64,000 bases of DNA from Phytophthora sp. 'mugwort' (lineage: Eukaryota; Oomycota; Peronosporomycetes; Peronosporales; Peronosporaceae), in the NCBI GenBank assembly GCA_033558025.1, contig JAUCEF010000005.1, positions 1,116,001 to 1,180,000 of the forward strand. Reading direction: 5' to 3'. The notes beneath the pieces are model-generated. The model did no database searches. It was not told the origin of the DNA and saw nothing but the letters and a program-made list of their open reading frames with translations. The translations under genes were made by a program, and so were the position numbers. Positions within the stretch are counted from its first letter, which is position 1. Each line of letters begins with the position of its first letter. This document shows positions 11,015 to 20,508 of this stretch, piece after piece.

Positions 11015-12604
11015 CTAGAGGCACACATCAAGCATACTAGTCGGCTGTTCTGGCCATATATACGGCAAGAGGCTCTCTCCAAAGGCGTCGTACAATAAAG
11101 TCCCAATATCGCCCATGGCAGATGTCGACAACGCCGGAGAAGTGCCACGGTCCACAGACTTGGACAATTGAAAATAAGTCCCTGAAGCGTGCTGCACATA
11201 CAATATGCCACCAAAATACGTTAGAAATTCAATAGTATGGCAGTCGAGATATTGCCTTACCACGAGGATACCGAGGCAGTTCTGCGCTTCGAGCCTTTCC
11301 ACAAGGTTGGGGTTTGACGACGATAGCGCCGGCTCTAATCGTCGGTAGTATTTGGCCAAGTTGGGGAAGAGCAAACTCTCCATCACAAGTGGACCCAAGA
11401 AGAGCATTCCTAATCCGCAAAAACAATGGTATCAAGTCAGGAACTAGTTACTCTCTCAAAAGGCAGACCAAAGCGTACCATGAAGTGCACCATATTGGGT
11501 TGAAAACGGGCACACCGGGTCTGTGATGGCCTTGTGGTACGTCTTGGACACGCGCGACTGAATATTGGCATACTTTTCCCCATAGCGCTCGCAGATCTGC
11601 GCCACCAACTGGGCCGCGTACTTGCGGAGTGCCCAGTGGTCATCCGCTGGGTTCTCACACAACTGTGTGCCCAGCACACATGTCAATATAGCAGGGATCA
11701 ACTGATGCAGCTACAAAACAGCGTCCATCGACACATAATCAGCTCTAGCACCGCCTGAAGCCATAATGGTTCACGTACATAAAGCTCCACATGCAGACTG
11801 TGATTGACGAGCAGACAACGACACGCTCGCATGAGCGAGAACAACAGCGACAGGTCGTGGTTGCTGTGCTTCACCTCTTCGTAGATGAAGCGTGAAAAGT
11901 ACGGTAGCAACTGGTGGATGCCCGGGTCCTGAGCGAGACTGGTGAAGGCCGCACGTTGCAGCTCGAAGTCGTCGCTCTTGACCGCATCCGTGACCTTCGA
12001 GTAGTAGAGCTGCATCTCCTCGGTCAGCACGTGCTTGACCCGGGGCTTCCTGTCCACGTTATTGATGAAGGCCTCGTCCTTAATGGACGTATGACACGTC
12101 GAATCGTCCTCCACCGACTCGTTCTCGGGGATCAAAGGCTGTACGCCGTCCACCGCCATCCAATGAACATTAAGCACGGGTTGGAGCGGGATCTGGCCCA
12201 GTGGGGCGTTCAGCAGCTCACTAAGCTCCAGCTCTTCCTCCTCAACGAAGAAGATCGCCTCGTTATCTTCGCATTGCTTATACTTGACGGTACCGGGAGC
12301 CGAGAAGCCGTATAGGCTCTATTAAGTAAATGATACACGCAGGGTTAATAACTACCCGATCGAATAGTTTTCCACGCGTTATGGTACTCGCCTCCAAGTT
12401 CCGCGCTTGCAACGCCTGGTTCACGTGCGCGGGGTCCAGCTGTGGCCGCCGCGAGTGCCGCTGAAACTTAAGCGCGTCCTGCACCACCTCCCGCACGCGC
12501 AGCTCCACCTCGGGCAACAGCTCGCGCACGCATTCGTCGCTAATATCGTCTAGGCCAAGGCTCTGCGCCACGACCTGCAGCGTCTCCGGCCGCAACAGAC
12601 TCAT
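11015..12604 (-). CDS. TAF6: TAF6, histone-fold subunit of TFIID (and SAGA-type complexes)
   Basis: Five exons, complement(11015..11191, 11261..11409, 11479..11710, 11779..12318, 12392..12604), 436 residues. The histone fold occupies about residues 1-70 (MSLLRPETLQVVAQSLG, DALKFQRHSRRPQL), joined by splicing to LYGFSAPG. The TAF6C HEAT-like domain follows (QLYYSKVTDAV, LHQLIPAILTCVLGTQLC, DDHWALRKYAAQLVAQIC, NIQSRVSKTYHKA). TAF6 pairs with TAF9 in TFIID. Intron 1 starts with GC rather than GT (GAG|GCGAGT); intron 4 (69 nt) is a multiple of three without a stop. The animal low-complexity C-terminus is absent. The frame is open back to 12631, but only through TTG; the first ATG is 12604 with an initiator just upstream. 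Confidence 0.93.
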
Positions 12605-12613
12605 ACTCGCATA

Positions 12614-12628
12614 CAAAAACGAAAGTGA
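12614..12628 (-). promoter_or_regulatory. Inr-like element of TAF6
   Basis: On the minus strand, TCACTTTCGTTTTTG is a near-ideal oomycete initiator (TCAYTYY followed by a T-rich flank). It sits 9-24 bp upstream of the TAF6 ATG at 12604. It supports that start and implies a very short 5' UTR. The stop of the neighbouring LRR gene is only about 130 bp further away. Confidence 0.55.
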
Positions 12629-12760
12629 CAAAAGTTACGGTAAGGCGCCAGTACAAAAGTACCGTGTCCGACAAAACACGGGCTTTACACCATGTCAGCT
12701 GTAGCCATGTCGGAATGCAACTTCAATTTTTGCTTGACAAAAAAGAACGCTTAACGTTAT

Positions 12761-15700
12761 CTATCCTAACTGTTGAGAGGAGCTATCCATTCGTCCGAAG
12801 ATCCGCTTGAGCCGCTCGCACGCTTGATTGTCTAGACCAATGTAACGCTCAGGGAAGCCAGAGCTGGGTGGACGTCGAGTTAAGCTCGGACTCTTGAAGA
12901 TGCTCAGGTCGGTCTTGCGGTTCACGTCCGACGTTCGCGGTGTGATGCGGCCGTTCTTAACTTCATTGTTACATCGTTCCAGCATGTCGGCGTTCTTAAA
13001 GGCCGGATGGTACGGACTGTACTCGTCAAAGCACTCGGGCGTCTCGACCCTCTGCCTCCGCAATGAACTGTGCTGTGACACTTTCTGTATCCTCTTGGAC
13101 TGCGCATTAGGCGTCTGACTCCGGCGTGGGCCTCCAGTCAGCAACGCTGGAGACTGTTTCTTCCTCTCCGTGGTGGGGGCTGTAGCAAACCCAAAGTACC
13201 GCCTCTTATCGTCGGTAATTACAGGTTTGGGGCGCTCATTCGCTGCACAAGGCTTTGTCTCCCACAGCGACTTTTCCTTCTCAGGTGATAACTGAGTTAA
13301 TACTGGTTGATTCTTGTTGGAACTGGATCTAACTGGGAGAACGCAGGGAAGCGAAGTGACGAGCTCAGCAGGTGAAGAATGCGAGTCGACGTTGATTTGC
13401 CGTCGTTGTCCATGGACAGAGCCAGTGTCAGTCGTCGTCAGTGGCGTCTCGATACTGTTTTGCTCTGGTTGCTCAGTCGGGAGAGATTCGTCCGCCCCAT
13501 TCTCGTAGTCGCCGACAGCGTCGATAAATGGCGGCAATTGATTGTAATCGTGCACATATCGCATCACTAGTTCATCTACAACGTGTTTGTACCTCTCGAC
13601 GCTTGAGAAATACAACTGGAGCTGAAGTCTGACAGCCCCACCACACAGTTTTGATACCACGTTTCGAGCTGATGAAGCTGATCCTGTCGACGCTGGAGAT
13701 ACATTAAGACCAAGCGAAAACCACTCGACGACGCGCTTCTGGTGCAGTAAAGTGGGTAGCGGAATGCGAGCTTCACCCACGAGCTGCTCGCGGCTAAGTC
13801 TACGGTCATTTAGGACGCGAACGTGGAGATACCCAGTCAAGGCCAGGATCGGAGTGAACTCGAACTCTTCGTCCCAAACCGGATAAATGCTTTTTCTCTT
13901 CGTCTGGCTACGAAAAACTCTCCCAATGCTACAGTTAGCGCTTGAAGAAGGAGATAGCGCATGTGAAGGATAGACCACCTCCAAACAAACATACGGGTCG
14001 AGGTTTTTCGTTCGCAAGTGCGCCGTGGGGAGGTCTCGGGCAGCCAAAAGCATGATTTTAAGTGAACCTCGACTGTTGCCTTGCTGGTCCACTTCGATCT
14101 TGCTAACGGGGTCAACTTTGCTCTTTGCTTCAGCAGCTTCCAAACGCTCACAAAGCTTGAGGATTCGTTGAGCTCCTAGCACATTGGTGGGTATTGTAAA
14201 ATTCATATTTCCTTCATGGTTACTGACACTCTGCACAAAACTCGAGACGCGAGCTTTCGCCATGACGTACTTCCTGGCGTAATATGTTTCCACAGGTGCA
14301 AATTCGTCATAGCGATCGCAGCAAACTTCGTCTGTGAGTGGCGTATCAACAATTCCTACCGAGAGGTTTTCGTCCTGAGTACAATTGTTTTGGTCCAAGT
14401 TTTCAAATGGGGCATCAGCTCGAACGTCAGCGCGATGCGTTAATAGGGCAGAGTTCGTTCCAAGTTGAAGTCGAGTCTCAAGTGCAGTGGCAATTGCTTG
14501 ATGCAAGTTTTTGGGGTCTCCATTTGGAGAAATCTCGTCGGTAGATCTGCGTGAAGACGCGAGATTCTGTGACAACTTTCCATAAATGTCGGCTTTAATC
14601 CCTTCGAGCATCTGCGGGTTCAACAGCTCGTTGAATTGTAAATTTGCTGGTAGCAATTCACCTTCAATACGTTGCTCGCTCGTTGGCGACGATATTTGGT
14701 CTTCGGTAGATGAGGAAGTCGACAGATTTTCCACCGTACGTCCTGCTGTATTCCACGTCGCGCTGGCTGTGTTTGAAGCTTGGAAAGTTCGAATTAAACC
14801 TTCACTTCCTTGTTGAGAGCGGATCGCTTCCAAAAATTCGAGGCTAGCGGCTCGTTCACGCTGAAAACGTGGACTAAGCGTTGAAGATTCACTCAGAGAA
14901 CTGATGTACTTGAGCTCAGCCTCGACCTCCTTCAGCTCCGCAAGAAGTGAAGAAAGACGTCTCTCTTTCAGCTCAATTCGATCAGTGACCTCCCGATGGC
15001 GAGTCCGAAGCTCGTCCACCAATTGTCGACTCTTTGCTAGCGACTGTACTTGCTTCGAGCAAACCCCAGCTTCCGATCCGTCCTCGTCCAAGTTGAGCTC
15101 TGCAGTCGTGTGACCACGCAGTCGAGCCATTAGCTGGCTCATTTGCATGTGGATTTCCTCTTTCTCCACGATCACAAGCTGGAGCTTGTGGGTAAGTGCA
15201 AAAATCTCCTTATCAAACGGCGCATCCGAGCTTCGGGATACCTCTGGACTAAACTTTTCACGAATGTTGTCTTTACCTTCCACAAAATTCAGATCGGCGT
15301 GCAGTACACGCTTGGTCATGCGTACCATCGCCATCTCGATCTCCTTCTCTTTGTCCTCGGCAAACCGCAGTTTGTTACGCAGAATTTCCAAGCGAGCACG
15401 TCCAGTTTCTTCCTCTCGGAGCTTTTTGCTTTTACTTCGTGGTGAATTTGTAGGCGAAAAGGAGAAGCGTATGGAGCTTGGATCACCATCCAGACACGCC
15501 TGGATGTTTACACTTAAACAGTCAATCTGATCTGTGTATTGTGCACTCTCTTGCTTGAGAACATGTAGCAGATGCTCTTCGTTTCGGATCTCCGTTAACA
15601 GTGATTGCTTGCATGACTGTAGAGCTTGAATCTGCTGAGCCAATATATTTGTATCCACGAAAGGTGCTAGTGGTGAAGTCTCCACTATTGATCGACGTGT

Positions 15701-17740
15701 TTTGTAGTGAGATGAAGAAGAATTCCTCGGTGGTGAAGGTGGTGGTGTCATCAGTTGCCGTTCGTTCTGCTTACGATACCATTCCCTTAATTTCGATGGG
15801 GAATTTGCTGGAGAAGGCGGCAAGGAATGACTACCGGACGAGTACGTGATGGCCCCCGTTCTGTTGCACAAATCCCTTGCTCGACTGCTTAGAGCACTAG
15901 CCGATAAAGACCGCGTGCGCAAAGCTGCATAGTGCGTCTCCTCGTAAGCTGGACAAGCGGTGTCGTCTTCAAAAGTTGGGAAGCGCGTTGAGCGACTACT
16001 ATTGAGGTCAAGCGGTTCATCTTCTTCAAGTCCACAATTCATGGCCGTGGATGTCCGACCTGCAGTTCTTGGGGCGTTCTCGACACTTGGAACCCCATTT
16101 GAGAGAGCTCTCGGAGGAGTTCTTTCACCTTTTTGCCTAGAAGTCGCAAAACTAGTCGCTGGTGGAGTGGTGGGCCGCGTCATTGGAACAATTTTTTGTC
16201 TTTCCCAACTCTGAGACGGTGACGAGACATCTTGGTAGTCTCCTTGACGCTCTGCTTCCCCATCTTGGTCCTCTTCGTCAGCACTACCAGTTTTGTCTTC
16301 CACCTGCTGTCGCGGAAGCTTCGCGATTCTTACCGAAGGAATCACACGAAGTGGAGAGCAAGACGCATCCACGAATATTTTGTTTTTACAGCGCCTCAAT
16401 GTTTCAGTGAAGCCTGGCGACATGGGCATACAAGCTGCGTCACATGACTCGACTGTGTCGTCTTCATGATCTTCAACCTCTTGGCCGTGACTGAGTTCCG
16501 AGAAAGACCCACGTCGTTTTTCGATACTGCGCTCAGGTGATGGAAAGCGTGGAGCTGAATGTGGTCGTTGGTGACTTAAGTTGGTCGTCTTTTGACGTGC
16601 AGCAATCGCCAACGCGATGTGTTCCGCTTCGCTCAACTCATTGTGAGGTAGCGACACTGCACGTCGACGGTCAAGATTAAGCATTGCCACCTCTTGCTGC
16701 AGCTGTAGCAACTGCTCGGTCGCACTGGACCAGGCTCGAGATTTATTTTGCAATAGCTTCGATTTCACTTGCAACTCGCCTTTTAAGCGCAAATTTTCCG
16801 CTTCCAAAGCGCTTTGAGCCTCCAGCAGCCGGTGCTGTTCGTCTTCATGAGCTCGGTCTGCTTCTTGTAAACGCGCAGTGTGGGAGAACAGAGCACTCCC
16901 GAATCTCTTTGCTGCTCTATCACGAGCAACACGTGAGATTTCCACTTCGTCCAGACGTTCCAAGGACTGAAGCTTGCAAATGACATAATCTTTGTACGTC
17001 GGGAGACGGCAAAACGGGTTCGCTGCGAGGCTACACGAGAGTAAATTGCCAAGTGGAGCTAATGCATCTACTTCTCGAAGAGTCTTTAAATTGTTTCCGG
17101 AAATGTTGAGCACTTCGAGCATCGTGAGACTTGAGAAAGCTCGTGGTAAATGAGCAATGAAATTCCCCGACAAATCCAAATGTGTCAGTCTTTTTAAAGC
17201 AAACAACGGCGCTGAGAGCGTCTTGAGGTGATTACGAGGCATCATGAGTGTCTGTAAGTGTGGCAACACTTGCAGTCCGTCTACTCGTTCAATGGCATTC
17301 CCCGATACGTTTAACTGTACGAGATTCGTCAAGTCGGAGAGTGAATGGAGGCTTTTCAGTGGTCGACGGAGCGTTCTGGACGTTGTGCTGAGGTCCAGCG
17401 CTTGTACGTCGCTCGGGGCTTGTCGAAGTGAAGTGCAGGCAAGAGTGACGAGTTCTTTGTCACTGGAGGACAACGCAATGGAATTCGAATTGCTTGGAAA
17501 ATCTCCAAATGAGCTTCGCGAGCCAAGAGATCGCGTCGTGATAATCGAGGACGACCCAACAGACGTTGGGATCGATCGTGATGGCGTTGCACTCCCGTGG
17601 TCGTCATCCTCGTCGGTTGCTTCACTGAAACTCGCAGACGAAACACCATCTTCTGTCGATGGAATAGTAATACTCATACAAGGCTCCATAGTCGCCTCGA
17701 CCTCATCCACTTCCTCTTCTCGCGTGAGGTCGACGTCCAT
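12761..17740 (-). CDS. large LRR / coiled-coil / C2-domain protein, centrosome- or basal-body-like
   Basis: One uninterrupted frame of 1,659 residues. After an acidic/Ser-rich start, about five leucine-rich repeats lie at about residues 110-250 (LVQLNVSGNAIERVDGL, LTHLDLSGNFIAHLP, LEVLNISGNNLKTL) with an LRR cap (NPFCRLPTYKDYVICKL). Heptad-rich coiled coils follow (about 280-370, 690-740, 820-960, 1020-1050). A C2 domain lies at about 1220-1345 (GSLKIMLLAARDLP, NLDPYVCLEVVYP, VWDEEFEFTP, LVGEARIPLPTL). The C-terminus is basic and Ser-rich. The LRR plus long coiled-coil plan resembles centriolin/LRRCC1-type proteins, but the added C2 is not part of those families as I know them. A membrane-docking or scaffold role at basal bodies is inference. 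The absence of introns in a 5-kb gene contrasts with its neighbours. Confidence 0.8.
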   Translation of the reverse strand: MDVDLTREEEVDEVEATMEPCMSITIPSTEDGVSSASFSEATDEDDDHGSATPSRSIPTSVGSSSIITTRSLGSRSSFGDFPSNSNSIALSSSDKELVTLACTSLRQAPSDVQALDLSTTSRTLRRPLKSLHSLSDLTNLVQLNVSGNAIERVDGLQVLPHLQTLMMPRNHLKTLSAPLFALKRLTHLDLSGNFIAHLPRAFSSLTMLEVLNISGNNLKTLREVDALAPLGNLLSCSLAANPFCRLPTYKDYVICKLQSLERLDEVEISRVARDRAAKRFGSALFSHTARLQEADRAHEDEQHRLLEAQSALEAENLRLKGELQVKSKLLQNKSRAWSSATEQLLQLQQEVAMLNLDRRRAVSLPHNELSEAEHIALAIAARQKTTNLSHQRPHSAPRFPSPERSIEKRRGSFSELSHGQEVEDHEDDTVESCDAACMPMSPGFTETLRRCKNKIFVDASCSPLRVIPSVRIAKLPRQQVEDKTGSADEEDQDGEAERQGDYQDVSSPSQSWERQKIVPMTRPTTPPATSFATSRQKGERTPPRALSNGVPSVENAPRTAGRTSTAMNCGLEEDEPLDLNSSRSTRFPTFEDDTACPAYEETHYAALRTRSLSASALSSRARDLCNRTGAITYSSGSHSLPPSPANSPSKLREWYRKQNERQLMTPPPSPPRNSSSSHYKTRRSIVETSPLAPFVDTNILAQQIQALQSCKQSLLTEIRNEEHLLHVLKQESAQYTDQIDCLSVNIQACLDGDPSSIRFSFSPTNSPRSKSKKLREEETGRARLEILRNKLRFAEDKEKEIEMAMVRMTKRVLHADLNFVEGKDNIREKFSPEVSRSSDAPFDKEIFALTHKLQLVIVEKEEIHMQMSQLMARLRGHTTAELNLDEDGSEAGVCSKQVQSLAKSRQLVDELRTRHREVTDRIELKERRLSSLLAELKEVEAELKYISSLSESSTLSPRFQRERAASLEFLEAIRSQQGSEGLIRTFQASNTASATWNTAGRTVENLSTSSSTEDQISSPTSEQRIEGELLPANLQFNELLNPQMLEGIKADIYGKLSQNLASSRRSTDEISPNGDPKNLHQAIATALETRLQLGTNSALLTHRADVRADAPFENLDQNNCTQDENLSVGIVDTPLTDEVCCDRYDEFAPVETYYARKYVMAKARVSSFVQSVSNHEGNMNFTIPTNVLGAQRILKLCERLEAAEAKSKVDPVSKIEVDQQGNSRGSLKIMLLAARDLPTAHLRTKNLDPYVCLEVVYPSHALSPSSSANCSIGRVFRSQTKRKSIYPVWDEEFEFTPILALTGYLHVRVLNDRRLSREQLVGEARIPLPTLLHQKRVVEWFSLGLNVSPASTGSASSARNVVSKLCGGAVRLQLQLYFSSVERYKHVVDELVMRYVHDYNQLPPFIDAVGDYENGADESLPTEQPEQNSIETPLTTTDTGSVHGQRRQINVDSHSSPAELVTSLPCVLPVRSSSNKNQPVLTQLSPEKEKSLWETKPCAANERPKPVITDDKRRYFGFATAPTTERKKQSPALLTGGPRRSQTPNAQSKRIQKVSQHSSLRRQRVETPECFDEYSPYHPAFKNADMLERCNNEVKNGRITPRTSDVNRKTDLSIFKSPSLTRRPPSSGFPERYIGLDNQACERLKRIFGRMDSSSQQLG

Positions 17741-18161
17741 TTAGCTCGAATCAACGAAAGCTCAATCAAGAGTGTAGAATTACTGCAGCCTCGCAGTGAC
17801 CAAAGAGCTTCCAACATGTCAAAGCAAAAAGGCCAAATAAATAGACATCATATAAATAACCCGGCGGTCTTAAATTTAAATTGCTTTATTCTAAGTTAGA
17901 ATCTCTAACAAGTATACATAATAAACATGTATACATTGTATACACAAAGCTTACTGTACATAATACTTGTATTATTTTGCAGGAGATGTCCACAAAATAA
18001 TCACATTTTGTATGTCTAAAAAAGAGAATCCACGTGAGATAGTCCTTCTACATAACCGGCCAATTGCAACCGAGGTTGTATTTCCACCTGAAGCTGCAGC
18101 CTCATTGGTTCAGCGCTAATTTTTCACAGTTCTAGTCTCCGCGGTCCCGATACCCCTGCTT
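17741..18161. other. AT-rich gene-free stretch
   Basis: Separates the LRR/C2 gene from the Crypton remnant. From about 17860 to 18010 it is strongly AT-rich with several GTATAC palindromes (around 17912-17944), unlike the GC-richer genes beside it. It may include the left flank of the decayed transposon. No gene or terminal repeat could be defined. Confidence 0.5.
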
Positions 18162-20172
18162 TTGCCTCAGTGCAGGCTGCTACAATTGTTGCACAGAGCG
18201 TTTGTATTGTTACTGGGGCTTGCTACCCAAAAGACAGTGATTGACTATGCCCATCTGGTTGCAAAAATAGCACGTCACACAACGCAAAGTGCGACGTGGA
18301 GCGCAGGAACAATGCGCGCAAAGAGATACAAGTCGATCTTGTGCGAGTTCATGGCGTTCAAAGCGGGGCACGCCTTCTCTACAAACACCCGCTTTAGCCA
18401 GGAAATACTGCTCGGTGTCACCCCTGAAGATGTGTGCCACTGGACTAATTCTCGAGCTTTCGGCGAGCCAGAGCCTTTAGACGATGCTAAACCAGTCAAC
18501 GCGCGAGCATCGACGCTGGAGTAAGCCAAGAAAGCGATTTCTTCCTTATGCCGCAGCGCACGCTTCCCTGGGACCCTATTCGAAAAGAGGGTAACTCAAC
18601 CCGCTTGGAGTCTGTGAACGCAGTGATCAAGAGGGTGAAGCGCAGCGAAGTTCGCCGAGAAGAAGTGCAGTCGGCTTCTAGGCGTCCAATTGAGTATGAA
18701 GAGTTCATCAACTTGCTCGAGCAAGTCAGCACTCGAAGCGACAAGGGGGCTCTAAAGTACTCGGTTAGTGCTGTGCTTACCATGCAGTGGCATCTTATCG
18801 CACGCATCGATGATATGATGAAGCTGAAGTTTGATAGCCTGACATGCAACCTCCACCACCCCGAAACTCTGATCTGCCAGCTGCGCTGGTCGAAAAACAT
18901 TTCGGAGGAGCGCGAAGCACCAGAGCAGATTGTCCTCGGTAGTATGGATCCTCGTGTATGCCTCTTACTTAATCTAGCCGTCCACGTGGAGATGACCGGC
19001 GCCGACTCGCTCTCGGCCTACGTATTTGGCAACCCTCAAGATGGTGACCGAATCATTCGTCGCTTTCTTCAGGCGATATTTGATGGGTCGGATTTCACAA
19101 GCTAAAGGCGGGCAACTTGGGCACGCACAGCTTGCGCAAGGGCGCAGCAACGTATGGTAGTCGCAGTGGCTTGTCGAGGAACTACATCAATAGACGAGGA
19201 AGGCGGCGCACGCAAAAAAGTGTCGCTGATGTGTACATCGACAACACCCAACCGTCTCCAGACGCCGTTGCCGCTGATGCATTGGCTGGAACATTGGGGC
19301 CGTGCCGCTACGCTGTGAAGAACGGTATGCAAGTTGTTACGGAGAATCTACATGTGAATCAAATTGGTGCGGTAATCACGGAAGCAATGGGCAAGGAAGT
19401 CGCGCTGTGCTCGCGCTACCTTTGCTAAGGGCTGCACTAGTATCCCAAAGGAGCGTTCGACTACGAGCTTCTACCGTAAACACTCCAGCAGCGCATTATC
19501 CGCGCGTTTGTCAGTGCTGGTGGGGACACGGCGGTAAATCCTGTCGAGCGCGTGCCTCTTTACGTTGTTGCTGATGGTGCCCAGCTACAGTTGATGGAGA
19601 TTCGAGACTCCGTGACTAGCGGCGAAGCACCGGAAAGTGATCAGCAGCGCGTTGGCAGCTACAGCACGCGCAAAGAGTTCGCGCGATCCACTCTGAGTTG
19701 TTTGCTATGCAGCGTCAAAGCGCTAACGTGCTCAATGGAGCGCTTCGAACCTTTTGGTGGTGCTGCGCCGCATTACATTGCAGCCTGTAGCTCGCGTAGT
19801 GCAGCCTCAGCTCACTACAGATGCCGACAGAGATGCAGATCATGGTGCTGTTCAAGTCACCAGTCGTGCGAAGCTGTCAAAGCAGCCGAAAGATCTGTAC
19901 GAGCTGTGGAGAGAATATGAGTTCGGAGTTAATAACTTAAAGCCAACCGGAGACTTCACTGCAGCTGAACGTGGCGCGAACAAGTTCGCATACTCTCGGC
20001 GAAAGGTGTCTGGGATGCTGTCGCGGGCATTGTTCGCGCTGTTTTTTTTACCAGTGATGCTGCCATTGATAAGATCTACATTGTGTATGGGAGGCAGCTT
20101 TCGGTGACGGCAATTCTTATAGCTCTTCGCCATGACAAGCAGCGAGGTGGTAATCCTGCTCTCCGCATGTAG
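18162..20172 (+). pseudogene. decayed Crypton-type tyrosine-recombinase transposon
   Basis: Consecutive plus-strand segments in shifting frames make up one protein. Segment 1 (18162-18524) carries an N-terminal domain and ends at an in-frame TAA. Segment 2 (18548-19105) holds the first catalytic Arg (HLIARIDDMMKL). Segment 3 (19117-19428) holds the H-x-x-R block (GTHSLRKGAATY) and the Tyr candidate (VADVYIDNT). A C-terminal part up to 20172 includes KDLYELWREYEFG and, after another shift, YGRQLSVTAILIALRHDKQRG, which resembles the GCR1-like C-terminal DNA-binding region of oomycete Cryptons. R...HxxR...Y is the tyrosine-recombinase signature. A single-base loss near 19100 separates segments 2 and 3. 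Stops and shifts make it non-functional. Element ends were not found; Cryptons lack long TIRs. Confidence 0.82.
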
Positions 20173-20508
20173 TTTAGACGAGTAGTCGACTAGTTTACGC
20201 CAATCAAACCACAGTTGCACACTATGTTGCACACGAGGTCGATATTTCTATAGTAGTGCTATTACATGGAGATGAAGCTTACAGAGACCTGCCTCCCTGA
20301 CTCCCTAGCAGCCTCATCGCATCTCCTTGTCCACTGTCACTTAACCAGGCTTCGAGTGGCATTGACAGCTTCACCCACGCCTGGCTGCAGGTGAAACGGA
20401 TTTCTCGAAACGGATGCCTCGATTCCCTGGCTAGTTTGATAGGCGACCGCAACCGATCCGACGTTTCGCTGCGCCCCTCGGCGCCACAACAAGACCGACC
20501 GTCAGAAA
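20173..20508. other. gene-free stretch upstream of the TIGR01589-domain gene
   Basis: No coding signal. It is the right flank of the Crypton remnant and the promoter region of the next gene. CT-rich words such as CCTCCCTGACTCCC and CATCTCC near 20290-20325 are compatible with oomycete promoter DNA. No clear initiator could be chosen. Confidence 0.45.

Noticed and set aside
12605..12631. Nine extra N-terminal residues for TAF6
   Set aside because: Would start at TTG and overlaps the initiator; the first ATG is 12604.
17244..17744. 166-codon plus-strand frame opposite the LRR region
   Set aside because: Antisense shadow of the LRR/coiled-coil/C2 gene; Ser/Val-rich without motif.
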